A stretch of 64,000 nt of DNA from Fennellomyces sp. T-0311 (lineage: Eukaryota > Mucoromycota > Mucoromycetes > Mucorales > Lichtheimiaceae), in NCBI GenBank assembly GCA_025266875.1, contig JALLLT010000005.1:682001-746000 (forward strand). The letters are read 5' to 3'. Position numbers and translations under genes: made by a program. Below, in pieces: positions 12,896-23,720 of this stretch; positions within the stretch are counted from its first letter, which is position 1, and each line of letters starts with the position of its first letter. The notes beneath the pieces were generated by a model. That model saw only the letters and a program-made list of their open reading frames with translations, was not told the origin of the DNA and ran no database searches.

Positions 12896-15525
12896 ATGAA
12901 AGATCACGGCGACGCTTCAGACGAGTCCCAATCCTTTGCTGGAAAAAAACGTGTTAGAGCAACTCAAGCCTGCATTCTGTGCAGGAAAAAGAAGGTATAG
13001 AAGCATTTTTAATATATGTTAGTCGTGTATCATATACACTAAAACAGCAGTATAGATCAAGTGCGATGGCACAAAGCCGGAATGTCTCCATTGTCAAGAA
13101 GCCAACATTACCTGCGAATATTCGGAGTGTCGCAAACGTGGACCACGCAAAGGCTATGTCCAACTGCTAGAAGAACGACTTGCCCAGTTAGAACGAAGAC
13201 TGTCAAACGATGACACCGAAAAGAAGAAACATACCTTGGGCTCGTCTTCCATGTACAACACAAATACTTTAGTAACTATGGCCACGCATCCGGCTATGGA
13301 AGGCAAAGGTAATATCCAATGCGACGAAAATGGAAAACCATGGTTACTGATTACAACAAAATGTTCAGATAAACCGAATATTCCACAAGCCTCCTCTTTG
13401 GGACAAGGTCGATCGAACGATGGCGACTTTTACCCATCCATGGATATCGTGATGCACCTCGTCGACCTGTTCTTCAAGAACCTCAACTCGGTATTCCCAC
13501 TTGTGCACCGACGAACATTGAAGCAGTCAATACAAAACGGAACTGTCTCGAAACCACTGTTGTGGAGTGTCATGGGGATCGGTGCAAGGTAAAACGAGGA
13601 AGAACGTGGGAGGTTTTCGCTATTGGAATAACTAATGCAGGAATTTCTAGATTTTCCGACCATCCGTCCATAAGAGCCGACCCGCCGTATTGGGCAGGTG
13701 AACGATTCGCTATCAAGGCCACATCATTGATTGATGCCACCATGCTGGAGCCAACCATTCCCAATTTGCAGTTTTGGGGAATTATGGCCTGCCTCGAATA
13801 TGGACGCGCATCAGGTTCAAGGTAAGATTAAAGAAGGAAAAGGCGCAAGGACATAAGGGTTTGATACTGATTTTACCAAAATAGGGCGTGGATCTATGGC
13901 GGTCTTGCTGTTAGGTAAAGCCACATTTTTGTCCGACAGAAAACGGGAGGCTGATGAAGCGCTGTAACAGAATATGTCAAGAACTGGGACTGAACAGAGA
14001 GGAAACCCTGAGTTCGCCCATTTTGAAAAAGGATGGTTCAGTTGATACCGCTGCGATGGCACTGCGCCGACGAATCTTTTGGAGCTGCTATTGTTTGGAC
14101 AAGTGCGTTAATTTAAGTTGTTTACACGGTGTAACTCATTTTGTTTGTGTGTTGAAAACTTTAGGTTTGCAAGTGCGGGCACTTCGCGACCCCAGTATTT
14201 TGATGCGAGCGATTGCGATTCTACGCTACCAACAGTTACCGAAAGCGTACTTTTACGCGATTTATTCCAGTGCACGTCGATCGAGGGTAAAGAACTAGCG
14301 AATGACTCACTGATGGACGTCACTCGACACTATCTGCGAATGGTGATGATATTTGGCGAGTCGACCAAGTTTATGACAAGGGCTAAATCCGATTCAGAGT
14401 CCGTCAACTGGCCGCCTGTCCCAGAGTTCAACAATTTGGATGCTCGCTTGCGTTCATGGAAAAGCGACTTACCCGAACGTTTCCAGTTTTCAGTCAACAA
14501 TCTCAACATGCACAGACGAAGCGCCAGCCGCAATTATCTCACCTTGTGGTTATCCACCCATGCTGTTTGGTGCACTACCATGATGGTCCTTCATCGCGGT
14601 AGTTTGGCGTACAGCGAAGTGAGCCCCTCAGAAGTACCGGAGGATTTGTATCGACGGATCCAGGCTAGTATCAATTCATGCAGGGTGTCCATTGACGAAG
14701 CCATGGTCTTGTTCAAGGCCTTGAGGGACCTCGTGGGTCCCAACGTACTCCCGTTCATGGGTTACAGCGCATACATCTGTGCAACCGTGCTGATGACCTC
14801 GACGTTTTCCAAGGATGCAGAATCGTTCAAGAAGAGCAGCAATGCGCTGAAAGTTTTATACTCCATGATTGATGTAAGAAACTATTTCTGGTGCACATCG
14901 GGAAGAAGATTAAAGATGAAAATGGCATTAGGGTTTAGCACCATTCTGGCCAATGTGCGAACGGCTGGCACTTACGACGAGAGATCTCCTGTTGACACAT
15001 AGTAGACTCTATGATACCCAGTACCGACAGGACTATTACACTGAGCCAGTTGACGCGGTTTCCCCATCATCACAAGCGAGTGCACAAAGGATATCTGCGA
15101 CGGATAGTTTGGCAAGTGTTGAAAGTTCGGTAGCAGCAGCAATCACATCTGATCCAACCTCAAAAACTTCTGAACGACGGTTGGAAGAAACTCCATTTGG
15201 TCTGGTCAAAGGACCTTCAGCACAGCAACATTCCGCTTTACCACTTTTGCAAGAATCCTTCCCGTTGACTACCAGCAGTGGCGAAATCGATTTTAACAGC
15301 TCGGAATTTTTGTACGATAGCGCCCTTTTCGGTCAAATTATGTTTGATGCTGCCAAACCATCCACACAGTCTGGACCATCCATGTATATGGATGAGCAAC
15401 CTGTTTTTCCTACCGATATTTTAGGCGCAAACAGCAGTAATGCTAATGGTGCATCATCTACAGAACATCCTACCACGCTCAATGGTTTGGTCGGAAACAA
15501 ACCACTATGGGAACAGTCCCCATAA
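12896..15525 (+). CDS. Zn2Cys6 transcription factor with middle homology region
   Basis: Seven exons: 12896-12994, 13056-13588, 13651-13821, 13885-13914, 13971-14102, 14165-14873 and 14932-15525. The sum is 2268 nt, 755 aa. The zinc cluster (CILCRKKK | IKCDGTKPEC ... C) lies at residues ~28-56 and is split by intron 1. It is followed by the linker RKRGPRKGY and a leucine-rich dimerisation helix (LLEERLAQLE). The fungal transcription-factor middle homology region is clear: AWIYGGLAVRICQELGL across exons 4-5, FWSCYCLDK at the end of exon 5, and PFWPMCERLALTTRDLL in exon 7. The C-terminal ~150 residues are Ser/Pro/acidic and may activate. Likely nuclear dimeric regulator; target pathway unknown. 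Exon 4 is only 30 nt. Confidence 0.93.
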
Positions 15526-18500
15526 TTCTCCCTTTCTTTTATTTATCATGTACAGCGCTCATTTTCTCTTCATTCTTCTCAAATTATACACGCACACACT
15601 CAAAACATCCCCTCTTACATATTCCCTAAATAGACTTTTGCCATATTACAAAAGCAGAATACGTTTGTTGTAAAAGTGACTCAGATTTACCTCTAATTCA
15701 TGTTTACTAGCATTTCTTATTGTTTAGAGTGGTATCTATGGCTTTACTGAGACTGCCATGAGGCGTATACGCACATTCTAGCACATTATTCGAAACTTCT
15801 GGGCAAAAGCGATCTCTATTACACTTCAACTATAGAGGAATGTGAATCGCTCCTACGAATGCCACCGCTATGGCCTAACTTCACGATCTGCAGATCAAAT
15901 AATTTTGCATATCGATGTACAGAATCGTATTTTCTTCAATTAACCATATAAAGTAACCATACATGCAAGTGTTAATATACAGAAAAGGATTGGGTATGGA
16001 GTCGAATGTCTATCTAGCGCCACACAAAGGATGGGCGGTGCGTAATTAGTACAGGTCTACCCTATGATACACCTGTAAGCCACAGTTATAGTAGCGTAAA
16101 GTTTGCATAAAACATCGCAAACTAAGAAAAAACCAAGTATAAATGTATACCAAAAAATATGTAATTATTAGACTTCGAATATTACCTAAAGAGTGGTCAC
16201 TTTAGTTCAATTAACCTATCCGAGCAAAAATGTCTATAACATAATACAAAGTCATACCATACTAACATTTCGCAAACAGGATGAAAATTTGACGGTAGTA
16301 AAAGGCCCTAAAAGAATCGCCGCTTTCCAAGTACATATCTGCTACTTTCTTAACCACCTTTTTAAGCTTTGGAACGTGACGCGCCGAATATGCTTTCTCA
16401 TAAGAAGCTATGATGGCGTAGTACTAATAATATTTGAAGTGAACAACAGTACAAAGAATTAAAAGAGACTTATAAAAGTGTCTTTGAAGTTCGTATATGA
16501 TTTATTGAATGCAACGCTCTATGCTTTTATATCTTTTTGTATTGAATCAGCGATGGTAGTTTAAATAGTGTTTCGTCTTCAGAATTGCCTGAATGGATAG
16601 GGGACGTAGAGGGTCCTTCCCTTTGTTCTGATCGTGCGGATCTGAGGATATCTTTGACCGCATTGCTATATTGGAGTCAATTCCATGTCCTGTTGAGTTT
16701 ATCACATTCGTTCATACGGTATAATTCTTTATCTGTGTAGACAAGCTACTATGTAAGTACACTTCGTGATGATGTTGAACCGACATGTGTTATCCGATAG
16801 GAATATCTTCTATTACCATCATCTGCGGCTGTTTCATCACAATATTAACCCTGTTACAACTTATATGGGCGTCAAAGCAACGACAAATGGACACGGTCGT
16901 GCCTGCTGCTACTGGCATACTCTCAGTATTCGCGTACATTTTCCAAATCAGCAATGATCCATTGGGCCTTATCAGGAACGCAAGACTTAGTACAGTCGTG
17001 TGTTCTAGTTGGATTACTGAACCGAAATAACTACGCAATGATTAATGTCATGGTTCTAGATTTACTTGCGGTACTACGGTATATAAACTTTATAGAAGAC
17101 GCGAGATCAATGCTTCTCATCAGGCTGATCTTTAATCTATCTTATGACTACAAGTACGGTGACGAAGACACGAGTATTGAAACGACAGATTTCAGTACGT
17201 AGATAAAAGCATCATTGTACGTATATGTAGTTAATTTTTATTAATACCACCCTACTTTTCCCCTGGGCTTAGCAGAATGTGTGATAATGAGTGCCATGCC
17301 CTAGCGAACGCACGCTTCTGGATCGTTATATTACAGTAACATATACGAAGTCCTTCGTACCCTCGATTATTCTCATCAGTTTTTTGTGAAGTGTAAGTGA
17401 ATTATTTCTTCTGTTCATCAAACAATCCAACTACATAATCCTCTTTCTATTTAGACTAGATTCAGAAAAGTAACTCACATAATTATCGAGGCACAATGTC
17501 GATTTTACCTGCTTTCGCCAAAATTGGCGGTACTATCGATATTTTCAGTCGTTCCACACCATGCAAACAGCCAATTAAACCGCTTTATGTAGCAGTGCTT
17601 TGATCGTCGGGGAAAATTAAACAATATGTATCCTATAAAAACTTCAAACGCACGTTCGTATACTTAGAAGACACTCCCATTAATGATATAATTAATATTA
17701 GGATCATCTGTCTGACATTACTCGACTGAATAAATCCCTGTTCTGCGCGTTGGGTCATTCAACGGTAAGATGTATCCTGAGTGATAGCTATATATAGTTA
17801 GTATTCTCATTTTAGAAAATTGCGCACAGAACAAGTACTTCATTTTATCTTTTTAAGTGCGATGACGTGCTTTCTTAAATCGTCACAGAATTCCCATAAT
17901 TCCCTACCTGGACAACTGCTTTTAAATAATGTCCGATACTTTGCTGTTGATAATAAAGTGATGGCTCTGATCTGATATAGATGTTGCTAGAACCATAACT
18001 GACTATCGTTGTTTGTTTCAATAGCTACGAAAGAAGTATACAGGCCATAATCGGATTAACCGATGCAACTGTGTACCTGATGACATGTCTTTCCCTGAGA
18101 TCAATAAATGTAAATTGTTAAATCTATCAACTAGCTACCTTACCGTGATAGGGAATTAAACTCACGCGTTTTCGATCTTCCACATTGGTTCAATTTCATC
18201 TTTGAAAGGTCTCACAAGATGTCTTGCTTCTGTACAAGTGCATAAAAATGAGACTAGTGCTGACGTTTTTTTGATGTATGTATTACGCATACTTATACAG
18301 TATTACATATAGCTACATATCTCGCGGAATTAATGTATGCGCCATCAGCAAGGATTTGCTAAAAGTTATAGTTGAGCTGAGAAAATTTTGCAGTTTTCTA
18401 TTCTCACCGTCAGTTGCTTGATTTCACAGCCGCTGTACCGTCCAAGCTCTGACCTCATATGGGAGCAGCGCTTCCGATCAAGTCATGTGCTATGTATCGA

Positions 18501-18690
18501 ACCTTATTTCTCTTGACGATATCAGGAATAGTACAGTTACCAGTGGGAGATAATTATATTCATTTTAGTACATTAAACCGAAACACACGTACGCAGCAGT
18601 TATGCATCAAGATATACCAGAAAAGAGCTATTGCCTCTGACTTTTCGGATAAGGTTACAATTTTTTATTGTCAAAAGTGACATGGGAATA
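15526..18690. other. AT-rich gene desert
   Basis: About 3.2 kb without a supportable exon on either strand. Short open frames (16193-16462, 16785-17030, 18459-18680) have no domain, good start context or splice partners. No terminal repeats were noticed. Confidence 0.6.
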
Positions 18691-21600
18691 TCAATCAGTG
18701 TAGCTACAAGCAGCTATTGACATTTTTCGGAACTGTTCCAGAAAATCATACATACTGCCTTGTTGCTTGTTCAACTTTTTCAACTGTCTGCGAGTCTCAA
18801 TTTCCTGTTTTGACATCGCCTTGTCCTCCTCGTCACCATGATCATCCACGTGGTGATTCGCCATCACAGTTTGTATAAGGGTATCCTTCGACATTGGTGC
18901 ATGGACAATTTCGGTATGTTGCAAGTCAATCAACGTCATATAGACCATGTGTCGATGAGCATGGGACTTGCGTAACTTGAGCGATACACGCACATGATCA
19001 AAAAGATTGAACTTTATGGGATGTGGAAGCGTTGCTGCATTGACAGAAATGCTTGTGGGAATGGACACATCGATCGTGCAGTTGGATAAATATTCCTCAT
19101 CTATTAAAATGAGACCACGTGTTATTTATGATCTTTGATGGTGTCAGTTAATAAGTTACCATGTCCAGGGTTTCCAGATTGCAGGGATAAAGGAACAGCC
19201 GGTTGTCCATGTTTATCCTTGAGAAAAACGGGTCCCTTGAGTCCAAGCCTTTTACGAGTTAGCTAAGTTTAAGTTTTTTACACATCAGTGCTACCTTGGG
19301 ATAAACACAAAAAATCCATTTTCCCGTATCTCTGCAATTACACCACTTTCAATGAGTGTCCCATTCGTTGTCTAAGTCGTACATATATCAGTCACTGATC
19401 TTTAGCTTTAAGGTTATCCATGAAAAAAAAAAAGCTTACATGTTGCATGACATATAAACTTTGGAATAGCTCTGTGGAATCCTACAGAAAGTTTGGGGGA
19501 GGGTTAAAATTACGAGTTACTGTGATTTTGCGAAACTTACTCGTTGCGCGAATTTCGATTCTCGAGATTTCAAATTGAGATGATCACAGATTTCATTCAC
19601 CTTGCCATCTTGAATCATCCCTGTGCTTTTGCTTTGACAATCTGCTAATGCAACTGAATCCTCGACACACATCAAGAGTTGTCGATGGGCTACCACATCT
19701 GCATATCGTCGGATGGGTGACTAAAAGTGGACTGTTAGTATTGTTACTCTACAGATGAGTATGGACATACTGTAAAATGTGTATAAAAATCAAGAGCAAG
19801 ACCGTAATGGAAGTACTGATCGACAGCGTAATGTCCGGATGAGATATATCTAGAAAAAACCATCAGCACGCTGGTTAATATGATGTGATGGACAAGTAAT
19901 ACCCGGCTTCGTTCATGGCAACAGTTGCCATTGTTTTCATCAACCGCGCAATCTCAGGATCTGCTTTACTGTTTTTCACAATGTTTTCCAAGGACAAGGC
20001 AAGCGCACGGTTAGAAGAAAAGTCGACCGGGAATCCCTGTGGTTACAATGTAAGTGATGAGTACAACATTAGCTTTATTATGATTATTATCGACGTCCTA
20101 CCTTGCTTTGCGCCGCCTTCACCAGCATTTCAAATTGGCCAGAATTTGGTTGTGGATGACGACGCAGAATTGCTGCGTCTTTGAAGCCATCGTATATCCG
20201 TTTTCCAACATAAGCGTTGGCCATAATCATAGCCTCTGCCACTAATCCATGGATCTCCAAACCGTCCTTGGGAAGTAAAATGAGAGTTAAGGACTATTAC
20301 GTTCAGAGAGACAAACATGAGAGTAACATTAAAAAAGGATATTGATATCGGTGATGCTGTTGTTGTCGCCAATTTTGAATTTGACCTCGCTGCTTTCTAA
20401 CTCAAGAGCACCTTTGGCCAAGCGTTGTAGCTAGAATATTATTTTCAGTACCATCGGATAAAGTGTTTGCGAGAGAAATACCCGCATAAAACGTAAGACA
20501 GTTGCTAGTTTCTCGACGGATGGACGGAGCTTTCTGGATAACGAAGCACCTATTCAAGAGGAACACGAATTAAAATATGCCCATATATCAAAAGTGGATC
20601 GAAGCTTACTCAAATTGGTTGCTACAGGTTTTCCGTCTAGCAGCTGCTGTGCTTGTTCATATTCCATTTCACAGCTTGACCGAATAAGTGTGCGTCCAAA
20701 CCATGTGTCGAGAACCTTGAAAGATTTACTATCCAGTGTCCACAGCACAGAAACTGCTTGTTTGTTAGATTCGATGCCATCAGTGAAAATAAAAAAGAAA
20801 TGTTATCGGCGTACCAGCATAGCGATCTTCATTGCCACGGAGTGAGCACACTCTTTCACTCAACACGGATGGTAACATATCAAATCGTCGATCTGCAAGA
20901 TACACCGTGGTGCCACTAATCACCAGGTAGCCGTTAGTACTCACTCAATACGAGCTTACATTCCACCTACCGGGATCGTGCCTCGAGGTCCGTCAACGAG
21001 TTCTCTTTCACATAATAGCTGACATCGGCAATATGAACACCTAACTCTATCCGTCCATTATCCAAGTCACGAATTGATAGTGCATCTAATATTTGGTGTC
21101 ATTAGCTTTTAGATTTAGAGTTAGCAATAAGAAAAAGTCATCTCTACCGTCGATATCCTGACAATTAGGTGGATCGATGCTGCGGAATAACAATAACACT
21201 TAAAATGTATCATGCATGTAAACTTTAACGTGACCTACCTAAAAACTGTGAGTGATCGTAGATCTCTCCGTCTTGCGATTTCGGTCTGTATATTCTCAGT
21301 ATGTTAAGATAGCCTAAAATAAAACCGGGTTTCAGTCCATGTGAGATACCTTTTCGGGTTTCCATGGTGACGTTGGAGAATCTTCCGGCATTTCTTTCAG
21401 CAAAGCCTCACTGAAACCTTGAGAGGCTTGCGAAACTGAGATACCATGCTCCACTAGAATAGCAGATACCTCCGTGTTCAATTGGTGGATAGGGCCTGAC
21501 ACACACGCAAGTTAGCTGAATTTAAGGCTAAATAGCACAATTTACCTAACGATCGCACATAATGACCATTTGGATATTGGGATGATGTGGGCCTGACCGA

Positions 21601-23276
21601 GAATCAGAAAATATAAACGCATTGCGAAAACGACGAGCAAATTACCAGCTATCGATACGAACGACGATGCGCTGATTCTGAATAAGCTTAACATCATGGT
21701 GGCGAATTCTGATTTTCGGGATAACCGAGTCCAAGGGAATGGCTAAGTGAAACGATGCGGTACTGGGAGTATCTTCTTGAATGGTTGCGACATACGAACG
21801 CCAGTTGCGATTCATAACACCAATGACTCGACCTGTTGGTTGTGTTGCGTTGGCATGCCTGGTCAAGCGAGTTTCCTCGTATTCTTAACAAAGAAGTTCA
21901 GTCGATCATGTGGAAAAGAATATGCAGGATGACCATACCGTCTTCTGTGCTGCCGCCCCCATATGCTATTGTGCTTGAGGCGGTTGTCCAATTATTTTCG
22001 GACAATAGCTCCACGACCACTAAATCACCATGCACTTGCAAGAAAACGGGAATGAACAATGATTTTCAATCTGCATGAAAATGGTACTATTTTTACCTGC
22101 ACGGTTTATGTTCTCGGCACCCACAATCAAAATGTCCTTTTCGAGTTTTTGTCCTCCGTTGACATACGCATGGTCGCGCGTTCCAGATCTGCATCGGAGC
22201 GTCCCTGAAAAATATCTAGATGACTTGATCCCGGCCTCCAATTCTTCCATCGGTTTATACTAGTACAGGAGATTGGTATGTGTTAATAAAAAGATAGATT
22301 ACGTTTGGTTACCTCGGTATAGCCGGACACAGCCGGATCTGACTTCTTTCCATTCGATGATACGACCCGGATCCGTTCCTGGTCCTCCTCCAAAACAGCC
22401 TCAGCCAAAACTTGAGCCAAATTCTGAAGCAGCGCATGGCCGCCCCAATACTGGTCGATGTATTGCTTCATGGTGCGGACGCACACTAGACCATCTTGGC
22501 AATCGGCTCCAAACACTTCGGAAAGCAGGACGATAGGTTTTCCGAGGTGGTTACCGTACCATTCGGCCATCCTGCACAATGCCCGCCAATCACGTTCGAC
22601 GGCGGTTTCACCTGCTAGTCGTGGAACGCGAGTCTCGCCAAACACTTCATTATAAAACACAACAGAGTTTCGTCTCGTGTCATTGATGATCTGGCGCAGT
22701 TTACGGTATGTTCTGGTCTTGTCGTGCTGTTGCAGCTAAGACGGTTCCGAATAAGAGTAATGATCAGCTATGGCGGGACAGAGACATACCGAAGTTATAA
22801 TTGTCTGACTTAAAATGATGCCTGTGATTTCTTCCTGCTCCAAGATTTCGAGGTAACGCATCACAATCTATAATATGGGTGTAAGCAACGTACAATGATG
22901 GTAACAGCGTCAATAAAATAAAATAAGCTGCTTCGCCTTCCCCCCCCCAACACAGATCTTGCGTCACCAACAATAACACTTGCCGACATGTCCGGAATCA
23001 CATAATGATCTGCATCAGCACTTAGTAAGCCTTCATGTTTCAGATTGTTTGTGTTATCGAGAAACCGTTGGCACGGCGGGCTGGCGGGGCAATGTTCAGC
23101 CATGCACGGAATGTCGCTACGAAGATACTCTTTGAAATGGATCAGCTACGATAAATGGCGGAAAGGAATTCAACTGAATCTTACGTACGTTCTCGTACTA
23201 GCTTCACTATGGCGTTGCCTCGGGTTTTTCTAAAGAATGAGCGCTCTGCCTTGTCATAATACACGAGATCGGGCAT
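18691..23276 (-). CDS. DIS3L-type exosome 3'-5' exoribonuclease (RNase II/RNB family)
   Basis: Twenty-four exons were joined by hand, from ATG at 23276 to TGA at 18691: 3207 nt, 1068 aa, every junction in phase. Order of domains: short basic start ([19 protein letters not shown]), Cys-rich strip, PIN domain (VIPDMS..YLEILE), cold-shock folds, RNB domain, and C-terminal S1 fold ([16 protein letters not shown]). The RNB active-site stretch [13 protein letters not shown] keeps all four Asp, and [20 protein letters not shown] is intact, so processive hydrolytic 3'-5' exonuclease activity is expected. The PIN domain keeps only the first Asp; positions that should hold the other acidic residues are Thr/Ser, Trp and Val by my alignment. 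Length and wording (HYVIPD, YLEILE, FSIDP, VVVELL) match animal DIS3L (about 1050 aa, cytoplasmic exosome) better than Rrp44/DIS3. Intron 16 is AT-AC and intron 2 is GC-AG. Confidence 0.93.
20275..20342 (-). other. U12-type AT-AC intron in the DIS3L-like gene
   Basis: On the minus strand the intron begins ATATCCTTT at 20342, the full U12 5' splice-site consensus. It ends TTTTAC at 20275 and has TCCTTAAC, the U12 branch consensus, about 11 nt before the end. Length is 68 bp. No GT or GC donor can bridge exons 16 and 17, because the frame meets TAA six nt into the intron. Splicing at AT..AC restores [13 protein letters not shown] in phase 1. The flanking exons are 20430-20343 and 20274-20102. 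Confidence 0.9.
22868..22983 (-). other. GC-AG intron in the DIS3L-like gene
   Basis: Exon 2 ends IPDMS at 22984 and is followed by GCAAGT, the standard GC-donor sequence. The acceptor TATAG precedes 22867. Joining gives [15 protein letters not shown] in phase 0. No nearby GT donor gives the same result. Confidence 0.8.
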
Positions 23277-23720
23277 GGTCTGAATCGCAGGATAGGTTAC
23301 GGCCAGAAGAGTTGCGGAATAGGGAATTTGCCGTCACGTGTGTAACAAACGCTTGGGGGGAGGATGAATGCAGTGCAGCCCAGCAGTGGCACTGTGATTC
23401 TGTAAAGATCCAGGTGACTCGAAGGGCAACATAAAAAAAAACAACAAACAAAGGTTTGAGTTTGATCAAGAAAAGGGCTTTGCGCGTGCTGACCCAGTGC
23501 TGCAATGACAGGACGCAAAAGCGAGCACGTGTGGTCATGGTAGGTCAGTTTCTAACAAATCCAAGGCACCGTCATCTTGTCATATCTCTACTCTTTAATC
23601 TTTGCGTCTGCCAGCGGGGAGCTAAATCAATAAAAAGAGGACGCACCGACCGGCCCATCCCCGTTCCTTTCCTTTCGTGTGTAAATATATCACCATCGCA
23701 CATGCCCTTCTTTTCATGTC
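23277..23720. promoter_or_regulatory. Shared divergent promoter with two CACGTG boxes
   Basis: A 444-bp spacer separates the start codons of the DIS3L-like gene (-) and the SPX-EXS gene (+). CACGTG occurs at 23335-23340 and 23526-23531, about 385 and 195 bp upstream of the SPX-EXS start. CACGTG is the core site of bHLH factors such as yeast Pho4, the phosphate-starvation regulator, which suits a phosphate gene. A pyrimidine-rich tract (23640-23715) precedes the + start. Binding is inferred. Confidence 0.5.

Noticed and set aside
18691..23276. First reading of the nuclease as Rrp44/DIS3.
   Set aside because: The PIN acidic residues are missing, the length is about 1068 aa and local motifs fit DIS3L better.
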